From assembly GCA_025642065.1 (NCBI GenBank), contig JAODUP010000056.1:62001-126000 (forward strand): DNA of 64,000 nucleotides, written 5' to 3'. The DNA is from Paralvinella palmiformis. Taxonomy: Eukaryota > Annelida > Polychaeta > Terebellida > Alvinellidae. The notes beneath the pieces were generated by a model. The model was not told where the DNA came from, searched no databases, and worked only from the letters and a program-made list of their open reading frames with translations. This document shows, piece by piece, positions 23,907 to 36,199 of the stretch (position 1 is the stretch's first letter; every line of letters begins with the position of its first letter). The translations under genes and the position numbers were made by a program.

Positions 23907-24217
23907 GTCTGTTTGTATGTATACATGTTTGTCCCTCTGTCTGTACATCTATCACTGTGCCATGAGGATAATCTGTGTAGTTCTGATGAGAGTTGTACAC
24001 TCTCAGAAAACATCAACATATGTACGTATACATACTTACCCGCACGTACACGTACAGTGTTAATATACCTGAAAGCAACATGATGCTATTAGAGATGACC
24101 AGAAAAACACATGAGAGTTGATGGGATATAATGAGTGTGTGTGTTTGGTGCATATCTGTTCAAGTTCAGTTTGAGATAATATTTCTTCCTTCAAATATAC
24201 TTGTCACCGATTTACCA

Positions 24218-24277
<60 letters not shown>

Positions 24278-24640
24278 GCTACCTGTCATAAACACTGTAC
24301 CTTTGAGTTGACCAATTAGTTCTTCATCGGTTTCCTCTGTCAGAACCATCTGTTAACACCTATATAGTACTTAGATACCAACAGACACGTTATCCAATAT
24401 ATTTATATTAAAGATAGGTGTCGACTGAGAAAAAAACGAACAATTGAATGGGTTGAGTAGTGAACCTGAAAGTGAGAGATTCTTAGTTTGAGTCTATGTT
24501 GAGCTGTTCTCATTGATTGGCTAATTAGTTAAAACTTTGCACCTGTGTGTGGTGTATTGGGATCAACTGTTTTGACTATGTAAGAGATAACAATTAAAAA
24601 CTGGTTTGCTCCCTAGGGAGTTACCGATGACATAGAAGGC
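23645..24640. repeat. Tandem segmental duplication, copy 2
   Basis: Second copy of 21836-23360, shorter and diverged by substitutions and indels. Its microsatellites sit at the same positions but with different motifs: TA at 23876-23903, and a pure TG array at 24221-24273 where copy 1 has TG/TA/TG. Confidence 0.8.
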
Positions 24641-26245
24641 AATGGTCTTTGGGTGGATGGTGTAGAATGCTTGGTCTTTGTGTGGATGACATAGAAGGCT
24701 ATGGTCTTTATGTGGATGACTTTTACAAGAACAAACGTAAAACATTATCCACTTCAGAAATATAATTAGGACCTAACAGATGTGGTCATTGATAAACAGT
24801 GGAATGGGCGGCTCCATATCTGCTCCATATTGCCACACAATTGGTCCACAATCTGGTTTCATATCAGCACTTGTATCAACTTTCAGTACTTGGGGGGGGG
24901 GGGTTCATTCTGGTCTCATAATTTCAATTCTATTATTATGATGAAGCCCTTCTTTTCTCATGGTCGTTGTCTCGTATTCTTTAGGTGGATGTTAAATATG
25001 ATACATAAAAGTTAATTTATTATTCTATCTTCACTGTTATTATTATTATTGTTATTGTTAAGTCCTTTGCTGAAATAACAGTTCTAGTTTGCGCTGAAGT
25101 TTCAGTGACAATTTCCAGAGAGTAGATTAGTAATGTCACACAGCTACACAACATTGTGTTAATACTTCAGTTAAATTTTACTAACAACCGAGTAAGCAGC
25201 ACATAACAACCGTGGCTCACTAGTATCGTTTGGCGAGATAGGATTTTTGTGGTGATGTTTTGTTTGTTCAATAATAATGTTTCTAATTCTGCGATTAATT
25301 GGTTTTAAGTACCAGTGATATAATCGAAAATGGGAAAAATGCCTGGTCGGTATTATGGAAGAAATTTCAAATTGCAGGTTTCAAAAACATGAAGCTTACA
25401 TGAATAAAAAAATTCCTTTGAGAAGTCATCTTGTTAGGCTGACATCCAATGGCGATCTTTGAAGTGTGTATTTTCGATTTTTCATCACCCAGTACACTAA
25501 TTAATTCAATAAGAACATATTTCTTCAATGAAGCCTTGTTACTGGAGAACCTCTTGGCTGGAGGCCCCTTTTATATGAGATATGCTCATATATAAAGCAA
25601 AGCTTGTGTTATATTTATGTATAATATAGTCTAATATTTTATATATTTAATTTTCATTATTATATTTCATTACTATAATTATGTGTCAGTTGGTGTCTCT
25701 ACGTTAAAAAGTGTGACATTAGTTTATTGATGGTATAAACAAAAGCTAATTTGATATATTATGCTTATTTTTAACAATAGCTGATTGGTGACAGCTTTTT
25801 ATTGTGGCATACTGTTGTTTTCACCCGTAATTACAAGATACATTTTATTATTGTATGTAATTAACTTTTAGCCAGATTATCTTAGACATTGTTCCAGTTA
25901 AAAATAAGATGTTCCAGTGTTCTATGCCTTTTTTCCTAAATAAAATCTGAACATGAAGTAATGTCGGTGTCGGCACTGATCATGGGGGGGGGGGTAGTTT
26001 GGTGTGTGCCCAGGACACAAATCCGACTAACACAGGTATTAGCCAGATTCGACCCCACAACCTGGCAGCGCAGTTCTGTATAACGCCCCCACCTCGCCCC
26101 TCGTGTATAAGTCGAGGAAATAATCCAAGAATTTGTAATTATAAATTAGGCTGTTCATCTAAGACACGAGTACCACCCAAAAATATTTTTTTAAATATTT
26201 GATGTAATTTATTGATGAATAAAACCAAGCTATCACGGGAGATGT

Positions 26246-26248
<3 letters not shown>

Positions 26249-26284
<36 letters not shown>

Positions 26285-26285
26285 G
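26249..26285. repeat. (GAT)n adjoining a SINE tail
   Basis: Trinucleotide run directly at the 3' end of the minus-strand SINE B. It probably grew from the ATC-rich SINE tail. Confidence 0.8.
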
Positions 26286-26460
26286 ATGTTTTACGGCCAT
26301 GTTTGTGCACATGGTAGGCTAAATGGACCGAGCGACCTCCAAATGTAATGAAGCGAAGTCAAAGATGAAATAACCTTCAGATATGCCCACGGTGAGATTC
26401 GAACTCAGGTGGTAGTGTGATCTGTGATCCAACGCGCTACCATTTAGACCACGGAGGCGA
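26280..26460 (-). mobile_element. SINE family B, full length
   Basis: On the minus strand: CGCCTCCGTGGTCTAAATGG (A-box-like), CACTACCACCTGAGTTCGAA (B-box-like), GGCATATCTGAAGG, TTTGGAGGTCGCTCGGTCC and the AAACATGGCCGTAAAACATC end, then (ATC)n. Confidence 0.8.
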
Positions 26461-28468
26461 CGGGCGATGATGGAAGAAATGTACGTAAACGACTGTCTGT
26501 TCACTGACATATCATATTTCACGGAACCTAACAATCGGCACAATCATTGACCTGAAAGAAAACTAGACCGAGCACTCAGTGGTGTTTCATTGAGCCGCCA
26601 TGACCAAACAACGCTGACTTCCGTTCGGGGCAAAACACGACGTTGAAGCGGCTGCGCTTCCAGTTCTGAACTTATCAATACGGACATTTATTGTGATGTG
26701 TGCATTATAATTTTGTGTATGCAGAGAATCTGTATTACTCCTGTCCTATTATATGCCATCCAATATGTAAATGTCGTTTTATGCAAGTCCGTAGATCTAG
26801 TTTAGATGGAATCAAACGCCAGAAACGGGCCGGGGGTTGTCGAATAGGCTAAATATAATTATAGCTAAGCTTAATTTCCCGCCAATAAACAACTCTTTAA
26901 CAGCTATTTTAAATGTGTTCCTTATACTTACCGATGAAAAGATATTCCTTTTGTATTACTTCCACGCCCACGGCTTATGCAACACAGCACAGCACAACAC
27001 AGCAAGAATTGACCAGTTTTATAAACCTGATTTTGCAGTCTGCGTTCCTTTTTGCTCCGGCCGGAAGTTGGAACCTGTTTGCCATCAAATAGGCGGGCAT
27101 TCACGGTCTATCGTCTAGTTTTCTTCCAAGTCAATTGACACAATTAAATCAGATGTCATGTTTCGTATATTAGCTCAGTTACTGTGAACAACTCGCACGT
27201 TAACTTATCATAAATGAATTTCACATCTAGTCGATACTTACTGACTAACAGTCATATCTTTTAGGTCACTGCATATGACCGTTTATTTTGGCGGGAAAAA
27301 CATGGCGGCAAAACAAGGTCAATCACCGCAGAGTAGAATTGATTTCCTACATTTAGCAAACGAAACCACAATAAATTGACGTCGCTTCCAAATTATGGAT
27401 TCATTCTCCGTTGGTGCTTTAGTATCAAGTTCATCTCTGAAATCCATTATGATTGTTTTTAAATGGATTTCATTTAATACATTTGTCAAGTTCATTATCG
27501 TGTGTGTTTGTGAGGGGGGGGGGTCTGCTAATTATTTTCTGATTCATCATGATTTACAGGTACATAATACCACCAGTCCAAATATTTGAGTTACTTAACC
27601 TCAGAACTGGTCACACGTGGGAGAACGAGGTACAACTGCCGAAATAAATATCCTACAATAAATGTACGGGGTGTGCGTTCTCGACCGCACGCCCAACTAA
27701 TGGTGACAGTAGAAGTTCTACCTCTGGTCATCTATCACGACACACATAACTGTTCTAACAGAGTACCAAAATTCGCTTATCCTCCCCAAACTATTATTGA
27801 TCGATAAAATTTGCGTTAAAAGGGAATTTCTTCATAAACACCACGTGGGCCACTCCTATTACTTCTCTGGTGACGTAATTTCTAATGAGTTTTCGTTGTA
27901 CTGATTTAAAGCTCATTTACCTTTAGGGTTTTGCCGACATTTTATACTAATACTATCGACTCTGTATCTGTTATGATGATCCTATCAGTTTTTATTTGTT
28001 AACCATCTTATTCTGGTATATAAAACAATATGGAGTTCTTTAATCGAGGGCTCTGGGAATAATTACTTCGTTCGTTCGTTGTTAATCTAAATAAGTTGGT
28101 CGTTCATAATAAGGTGTCCACGAAGCAAGTACATCCATTTGAATGAACTTTTAAAATCCTGTTTTCATTTCTTTCTTTTTTATATTTATATGTCATGATT
28201 AGTGTTTCATATTGGAATCAAATATATATCGCCTTGTGTGACCGTAATGGTCGGTAGATGGAATTCGGCAGGTTCAGAGCTAGGTTTTCATGCATTAAAA
28301 TAACTTCGAGATAATTGACTTTAGCCATCACTGGGATAGAGTAGCCGGTTGATGATTAGTCAGCATGGTACTTGCTGTTTGTTGTTGTTTGTCGTGGTAC
28401 TGGCTGCTTATTGTTGTTGTAGAATTCAGTTGAATTGTTTCGTCTCGACATTGGCCACCCCTGGAGGG

Positions 28469-28655
28469 GCGCCTCCGTGGTCTAATTGGCAGCCCATTGG
28501 ACCACATATCACTACCACCTGAGTTCGAATCTCGGGGTTGGCATATCTGATGGGTGTTTCATCTTTGACATTGCTTCATTACCTTTGGAGGTCGCTCTGT
28601 CCATTGAGTCTACCGTGTGCACAAAAGTGGCTGTAAAACATCAATTATCAATCAT
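28469..28655 (+). mobile_element. SINE family B, full length
   Basis: GCGCCTCCGTGGTCTAATTG, ACCTGAGTTCGAATCTCGGG, GGGTGTTTCATCTTTGACAT, TTACCTTTGGAGGTCGCTCT and GTGGCTGTAAAACATCAATT. The flanks GGCCACCCCTG (left) and GGTTACCCCTG (right) may be a degraded target site duplication. Confidence 0.8.
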
Positions 28656-28724
28656 CTGGTTACCCCTGTGACATACCGCTAAGAGGTGTTTGACAGAAGA
28701 AGCAAATTCCTGAAACACGGCATC

Positions 28725-28800
28725 AGCCGGATTTGAACGCACAACCTGGGGATTTGCAGCCCTGCGCTCTAACAATTACGCCGTTAGTCATTATACCATA
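28725..28800 (-). mobile_element. tRNA-like SINE head
   Basis: On the minus strand an A-box-like AACGGCGTAATTGTTAGAGC and a B-box-like CAGGTTGTGCGTTCAAATCC are visible. No body of a known family follows clearly. Confidence 0.4.
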
Positions 28801-28826
28801 TATGTGTTTGTACTCTGTATATGCAT

Positions 28827-28831
<5 letters not shown>

Positions 28832-28879
<48 letters not shown>
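28832..28879. repeat. (TA)n microsatellite
   Basis: 48-base TA run, flanked on both sides by TTGTACA-like sequence in inverted order (ATTGTACATA before, ATTGTACATA after). Confidence 0.9.
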
Positions 28880-28882
<3 letters not shown>

Positions 28883-31286
28883 ACATATCATATGATCCGT
28901 ATTATTTACTGTTTTCAGTCCATATTTGGAAATAATCGTCACTTTATTTGGACTTTATTGGTAACCCCTTACATCAGTGTTCTTTAAATTAGCAATATAA
29001 AATATGTCGTTGATATTTTTGTTGATATTATTACTGTCATTATCACCATCGTCATTATAGCTGCTCATTATTGACTGGAGTCATATAGCATGATGTTGGT
29101 TTTGTCATAAAATACAACAGATTTTGTCTCCACTAAATATTTATATTATATCGTGTGGTGACCGTTTAGTATTAAATATTCTGCGTATATTCATGTTTCA
29201 TTATTTCTCCCACCTGGGGAGGGGGGGGGTCACGTTGTGACCTGATTTGAGAACTATACTACAAACCTCTATACGACTTACAGTTTTGTTTGTGCATGCG
29301 TTTCTCGTGTGACTAGTGCTGAGAAAAGCACAAAGAACTCACCCAGTCCCCTATTGTCTTCGAAGGTGGGGGGGGGGTATTCTGTGGGCACATTGATAGT
29401 GTAATTAATTGGTAACAGACCTCCAGAACAATGGTTCAAACATATCTGAAAGAAGTTTCATTTTTCACTTCACCTTATTACTTTTTGAAATGATTTTTGT
29501 TTTTAAATCACATGAACACTTCTACATTTCCTCATCTTCATTGGGAACACGCAGTAGGTATCCTTTTCAGTGAAATGTTTACTTCACGTGTGAGCGGTGT
29601 ACTCAAGTACACGCTTGCTCTTCCAATTATATCAACCAGAAATAGGCATCTAAATATAATATATCAACAAGTACCAAGTATACTCTCTGAGAACAGTTCG
29701 TGTCTACACCGTGAAGGTCACTGTCCAGAAAGTGGATTCGTTTAGTGTCCTCATTTACAGTTGAGGTCCGATTGAGGCTTTAGAATGGCTAAATAAAGTT
29801 CACCGAACTTTTGAGGGAGAAAATCACATTCCTCTTTTGACGCATGATGTGAACGTTAGGTATCTATTGTAGATTATTAATTACCACCATCGGTAACGTG
29901 GCTGGATGATATGGAAGAAGGGTCTTACGTACGACTGGACAGTCCAACCTGCCTCATTGACTACATACCTCCCTTATGGGAATACCTTCTCTTAAAAGTC
30001 CACCAAAAGTGACACTCCAATTATAGCGTTGACCATCTTTTCTAACAAGACCGAGATATCTCCAAAGGCCACCTCTGTTTAAAATCTATCTTTTACGACT
30101 AATCGTTTATTTACATTATAATACTGTAAAAGATTAATACGGCTTCCTATTGTAGTGATCATCTCATAGAGTTTCTACTGCATCTCCTTTTGTACAGATC
30201 TTGTTGTCAGTATCACATATCATTGGGTGACTTACCTTCCACAGCCTAGCAGATCCAATAATTGCCGAACGGATATTTTTAATCCATCAGTTTTCATTAA
30301 TGACTGATTGGTTCGTTAATATTTTTTCTGTTCGTGGCTAATTACACACTTTCTGTGTGTTAAGTGCAACTTTCGTTTGCAGAGTAATCATTTATCGATT
30401 TCCTCCGAGTGGTCTTTGTTCTTCACTAATCAAGCCTATGATGCACCGCGTGGCTAGTTCAAGGAGATGGGGACATCTGGAAGGTAAAATTTGCATGTTC
30501 TCTCATTAAGTTCTTATTTTTCTGCATCCCTACATTAAATAGGCTCATCATTATGCATCATCCGCTTTGCCGTTATGGGGCGACAAGGACACACAGACGG
30601 ACTTCCACTAATGCAGTTCTCATTAATCCATTTAACCGCCTGCTCCAACGATCATCCGTCTTCGGTCTCCTTAGCAAAGGATGAGCTTCACTGTCCTCCT
30701 CGAGTGATAGAGGGAGTCTTAGCTATTGGCTGCACTTTATCTTCTGCAGTAAAACCTGTTTAAAGAAACCACTTTTAGCATGACCTTGGCTGCACCGTGA
30801 TGCTTTAAAGCAGCTTTAGCTGTATGTCAGCAGATACAGACAGAGCTAGTGGCTAAATCGGACGACTACCAGCAATTTATTTAGTTTTCAGCTAATACCT
30901 GTAAATTTATATAAGTATCTTAACTAAGCTCGTTAAGCTTAAGTTAAGGCAGGAGTTTTCATAGACTTGTTTCACATTGTCCTGTTCATGCTCAGTATGT
31001 TCGACACGTATCTGTATAAGAGGAAGCTATGAATGGCTTAAGTACAGTTTGTTATCAGTTTGAAGATCTATGTACTAGGTGTAAGTAGAATCTCTATTTT
31101 CTGGAAATGTGACTGAACTACGTAAAAAAGTACTGGTTTCTGAAGGCTTCTGGCGGTTGGCAAGCTTCAACTGTGAGAATTTATTAGGTGGGTGCGTGAA
31201 TGAGTGAATGAGTGAGTTTGTGGGGGAGATCATGTACGTTTGGATAGGCTATTTTCATAGCCTGTGCTATATCCTGTTGTCATTGT

Positions 31287-31290
<4 letters not shown>

Positions 31291-31343
<53 letters not shown>
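31291..31343. repeat. (TA)n microsatellite
   Basis: Uninterrupted TA run of about 52 bases. Confidence 0.9.
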
Positions 31344-31345
<2 letters not shown>

Positions 31346-31888
31346 TCCAACGCACAGATATACATGCTGACATACATAATCTATACTTTCTCTTTGATAT
31401 TGTAGTCAGGTGGTAATTTTAGCATCACTGGCTGTCATCTGGAATTGTTTATTAATACTCTGGTGACGTGCTATGACTCTATTGCCGCATTGGACATTTG
31501 TTGTTGTCTATTTGTATCCACAGTCTGCTGTCTTCTTATCATCTGTCTCTCATCTGTCAGTCACCTGTAAATATTGCTATATCTTTCTCCGGTGTTGTGA
31601 TTACGTATCCTCTTCTTTTATGTTGTTATCTGATTGCTCTTGGATGTGTTCAACAAAGCGATTAGCAGTATTTGATTGGCTCATTTATCTTTAGTGTTCT
31701 CCAGGTAGATGTATCTGACGTGTTGTATCAAGTTTTTCGTTTCATTTTTATGGATCTTCTACCTATCATTATAATTATCCCAGAAATTGCAGAAGCTTGT
31801 CTCCACAAAAGGAAATTCCCGGAGAGTTGTTATTAAAATATTGCTTACAGATTTAATTTTCTATGAAATGCAAATTATTATGAATGCT

Positions 31889-32330
31889 GATCCCTCTCCC
31901 ACATGAAACCTGCTGATCCCTCTCCCACATGAAACCTGCTGATCCCTCTCTCACATGAAACCTGCTGACCCCTCTCCCACATGAAACCTGCTGACCCCCC
32001 TCTCTCTCTCTCTCGCACATGAAACCTGCTGATCCCTCTCTCACATGAAACCTGCTGATCCCTCTCCCACATTGAAACCTGCTGATCCCTCTCCCACATT
32101 GAAACCTGCTGATCCTTATCCCACATGAAACCTGCTGATCCCTCTCCCATATCAATCCTGCTGATCCCTCTGTCACATCAAGACTGCTGATCTCTCTCCC
32201 ACATGAAACCTGCTGATCCCTCTCTCACATGAAACCTGCTGATCCCTATCCCAGATGAAACCTGCTGATCCCTCTCCAACAGGAAACCTGCTGATCCCTC
32301 TCCCACATGAAACCTGCTTACCTTCTCAGA
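31889..32330. repeat. 26-bp minisatellite, about 17 copies
   Basis: The unit is GATCCCTCTCCCACATGAAA followed by CCTGCT, head to tail at exact 26-base spacing in most of the array. Variants carry TCTCACAT, CCCACATT (one extra T), an expanded TCTC stretch near 32000, and TATC. Two overlapping minus-strand ORFs of 107 and 90 codons run through it. They exist because the unit has no stop in those frames, not because of coding selection. Confidence 0.9.
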
Positions 32331-32542
32331 TATCTCTGACTGCTAAAAGTATGGGAAGGTGTTAGAGTAGTTAATTATGCTGTTATTGGCAATTGTGTGG
32401 TTCTAAGTTTAATATAACATAAATTTTTCAATGGTGAATCATATTATCTATTTATAAGGGGCATGACATTATTTCTTTTAATGACAGTACCATTTGTTAT
32501 GCTTCTTCGGCTCCACAGAAGTATCTTGCTTCAGTCTTATGC

Positions 32543-32950
32543 AGACATGGGGTCAATTCCATTTTGTCAATTCCAATTCCACTCAATTCCATTTGGTCAA
32601 TTCCAATTCCATTCAATTCCATTTGGTCAATTCCACATCAAATTTATCAATTCCAAATCCAAATTTATTCATTCCAATTCCATTTTTACCTACTACTTTT
32701 TACCACCAGTAGGTACTCCGAATACGTACTCCGAGTACATACTTGTATTGCCTACTCTGAACAGTTTATATTCCAACAGGATTGTCATGGAAGAAATATT
32801 TCTGAATTAAAAAATTAAATGGTAAATTAATTTGTTGAGTTAATTTTTCTGTAGCAAACTCGAATTCCAATTCCAGATTGATCAATTCTAATTCCATCTC
32901 TAAAAAAAATAAGCAATTCCAATTCTGGAATTGAATTGACTCCCATATCA
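32543..32950 (+). mobile_element. MITE with GACATGGGGTC termini, complete copy
   Basis: The left end GACATGGGGTCAATTCC is mirrored at the right end by GAATTGACTCCCATATC. Subterminal sequence consists of repeated TTGGTCAATTCCAATTCC units. The centre contains AGTAGGTACTCCGAATACG and CCGAGTACATACT, then GATTGTCATGGAAGAAATAT and AAATGGTAAATTAATTTGTT. No ORF encodes a transposase; ORFs here are Asn-Ser-Ile-Pro runs from the AATTCC repeats. Relatives are at 18.7, 55.2, 55.9 and 58.7 kb. Confidence 0.8.
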
Positions 32951-33679
32951 GGTCCTAGTTGTCATCATTTGCGTTTGCCAGATAGTAACGTGGCCAGCGA
33001 ATCAAGAAACTCTATATAAATGCCCGATAACTCTGTCAGCTGTGCTACTATATTACATCACTTCAGAATTACAGAAATGTCAATACCATTCTCTTATTGA
33101 TCCAGAATTAGTTCATCGTTTGTTATTGTAAATATCCTGGGACAAAATGTAGCTAGAAATAAAGTCACAAAAAATATAGTCAAAGGTAAAAAATGACGAT
33201 TGATTGTGTTTATTTGTGTATGTCTGTCTGTGTGTGTGTGTGTTTAGTTTTTCATTTGACCTATTTTCTGAACAAAATTGCTACTTCCATACAACCACCC
33301 ATACAACTACACCCCTATTCCACCCTTCCACACATATCTACCTTTCCCAACACAGATATGTTCAACCCATTAGCAGGGCATTTTCTGTCCCAGAGCATGG
33401 GGATATGACCCCACTGACCTAGCTGATGTGTTTGCATAACAATGCTTACTTTGTGTTATTTAACTCTAGTAGCATTTGGGAATAGAATTATCCTTTGAAA
33501 GTACACTTGTATCTAATAAATTACTGTGACATTTAAAGAACATTTTTTGATTGTGTTATTTTTTTCAGTTCTTTCGCTTACTTTTTCAAAACCAAATGTT
33601 AAACTGTTTAGATTACACCAAACAATGCATCAAATAAAAACACATCTATTGATGAAAGACCATTTTAATATGTTCTTTT

Positions 33680-33681
<2 letters not shown>

Positions 33682-33716
<35 letters not shown>
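33682..33716. repeat. (TA)n microsatellite
   Basis: Uninterrupted TA run. Confidence 0.9.
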
Positions 33717-33718
<2 letters not shown>

Positions 33719-35479
33719 CCATATTAAAATTTCACACATGTAACCCAGATTAGTTTTGTTGTGGAGGACACTATACCAGATTAATTTTTCTTTCATTTTA
33801 TCTGAAGTTTCCTGCAATTTGTTGTCCTATTTAGTTAGTCTTGCATCATAGTTAAGGGTTGTGGTGCTGCTGGTATTTTTGGCAATTCCAACAAAACAAA
33901 CCACAACATGCATCACTGTCAATTGTAATCAAAGCTTTGGCGTTTAATAAGAGATTTATGTTATCTAAATCAGCCAACTTCACACCACAAAAATATCTTT
34001 GTGAAATTGAGCTTTGAGTTATTCAGACATTTGATATTTTCAGTTTATCAGAACTGTCAGGTTGATAAACACTAACGACATATCAATATGTGAATATTTT
34101 AATTGCACTTACACCTAAATTCACTTTTTTGGCAGCTATCAGTGGCCACATAGGGCATATCCTTATGAATATTCACTTCTTTCCATTTTCAGTTGACAAT
34201 TTCTGCCATATTAAGGCTATGGCATGTGCGTGTTTTGGTATGGTCGTGCTTGAATTTAAAGCCAGAGGCTGACATTTAGTGCACACTGAAGATGTGTGCA
34301 TATTCAGATGTGTAATAAATTAGCCACGTACGGTGGCCAGCTCCAAGTCATCAATGTAAACACAAACTTATTCTTATTTACAATAATCTAAAAAGCTGTT
34401 GACTGCCAAAGAATTACTGTAAAGTACAAAGAGACATCTGATTTCACCCCAAATGAGGGAGGCACTCAAACTGATACGGTCAGATACCAATGCATAATTA
34501 AAATTCATACGCTGTTTCCGAATCACTTGGAATACAAGAATTATTACCACTGTCACTCAAAGTTAACCAACAAAACTTTACAGTATTTCATTAAATCTAT
34601 AGAAAACAGTGTCTAATTTTGATAAATATTTCAAAACTTTATACCTTTTATCACTTTTAAGCCAGTTTTATTCTGTGTTTTATTTGTGTTCAGTAAAATC
34701 AAAATTAGTTATGAACTATATGCTTTAATATTATAACATATTTTGCTCCTGATTCACACCATGGTCATCAATTGGCTATATTATATATACCATAATTATG
34801 GTCACTTTTGGATTGTTGTTAATATTTTAATTTAAGGAGTGTTTGCTTCATTTCGGCAGTCTGTTGAATAAGCTGATCTCCTTGTATTATGATAACAGTT
34901 GTTTACATGATTCTGATTATCTGTGCCAGTACTACTTAACTTACTGCAAAAATACCGATACGTGTGCACGTACATACACACACACACACACACACACACA
35001 CTGACAGGTGTATGAAAACACACATAAACATATCATTCCATATGCAATCAAGGTTTATAATCGATCTTCAATGTCCTTCCGTATGGGTAACACTTCATGA
35101 CCTTTTGATGCTATTGTTTTATTAAACCTGACTCACTCACTCCAATATACACATCTCTCCTCTGCTATATGACTCACGTGAGTCCAGTACTCAGGCCAAA
35201 CAAAACCATCACTCACACCATACATACATCAACATACAGAAATACAAACAGCAACAAAACTAATTGAAATTGCTTCCCTTTTGGGAAGTATGCTCCATTA
35301 ATGAGTGTGACACCATTAGTGCAGTTGGTCCATTGTGGTAAATAGCAACAATGTTGAGTGGTTCAAATTTATAGCACTTTACTTAATTACCATGACAATC
35401 TGGTGCACATCCACAGATATTGTATATGCTAAAATGGCATGTATCATGTGACATCTGATTTATATAAAAATCGAAAGAT

Positions 35480-35480
<1 letters not shown>

Positions 35481-35531
<51 letters not shown>
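35481..35531. repeat. (TA)n microsatellite
   Basis: About 50 bases of TA, ending directly at the start of the unassigned ORF at 35530. Confidence 0.9.
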
Positions 35532-35536
<5 letters not shown>

Positions 35537-35751
35537 GGGGAACTATATGTTTTCATCCACATGGCGACATGAATCAAAGAATGTTTACTGATGAAGTCAA
35601 CAGATTGTATTCAACCATTAACAAAACATTTGTCAAAATCATGCATGATTCAGTAATGGTGTGGAAAATGCATCCCATTCAGTGGACCAATGGCAGCCAA
35701 TTATTTAATAGTGATCTGCCGTCACCATACGCCGCGGATATTTCAAGATAG
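35530..35751 (+). CDS. Unassigned 73-codon ORF, possibly a fragment
   Basis: The translation has varied, protein-like composition (HPHGDMNQRMF, DEVNRLYSTI, VWKMHPIQWT, SDLPSPYAAD), unlike the repeat-driven ORFs elsewhere. Upstream it runs into a TA microsatellite and has no convincing splice acceptor; it ends in a stop at 35749-35751. I do not recognise a family. It lies 450 bases before the PLD3-like exon but is not joined to it by splice signals. It may be a remnant of a transposon or retrocopy, or chance. Confidence 0.2.
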
Positions 35752-36199
35752 TTCAGTTAGTGCCTGAGAGTTTCATGTACCATGTGATTAGAAAATTGTG
35801 ATACCATTTTCTGCTATCATTCTCTTAAGCTTACCCCATTTCAGTCTCAACTAAACCTATGACTACTGATCACGTCTTGTTCAGGCAAACCATCATTCAA
35901 CAAAATTACCTTAATACAACTACATCCATTGGGCTTCATAAATCTTTGGATTTTCAGGCATACAAATAGTCCACAATGGAGAACCAGACAGTGCTCAGAT
36001 GTGATATTAACTGTAGTAATTGACGAGGCATGAACACGATTCATTGAATTAAAAGTTTAAAACATAAATGCTGACAGTGGTCTTGGCAGAATTCGAACCA
36101 GAAATTCACTGTGTGTCTTCTCCGCCCCGTGGAGGCCAAAATAAAACGAAACACTAAAAGAATGATCTGAGATGCCATTTTTTTGTCTCTTCCCCGCAG

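Larger units (their letters stand above)
14029..36199 (+). other. Inferred intron 1 (overview of non-coding content)
   Basis: This is intron only if the candidate first exon is right; otherwise it is upstream DNA. Besides the elements listed separately it holds blocks in which I recognise nothing: 14.03-15.19, 15.82-17.75, 17.95-18.66, 18.86-20.29, 20.71-21.84, 24.64-26.28, 26.46-28.46, 28.88-31.29, 32.95-35.48 and 35.75-36.20 kb. Within these are a CAA run at 21694-21721, TG runs at about 18223-18260 and 19754-19802, GTGC/GCGT near 21318-21340, and a CA run at 34975-35001. No further PLD-like exon was found. Confidence 0.45.

Noticed and set aside
31853..32176. 107-codon repetitive minus-strand ORF
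   Set aside because: Follows directly from a 26-bp minisatellite without stops; units with indels would shift the frame.
35847..36044. Minus-strand ORF just before the anchor exon
   Set aside because: No similarity or splice evidence; overlaps ordinary intron sequence.
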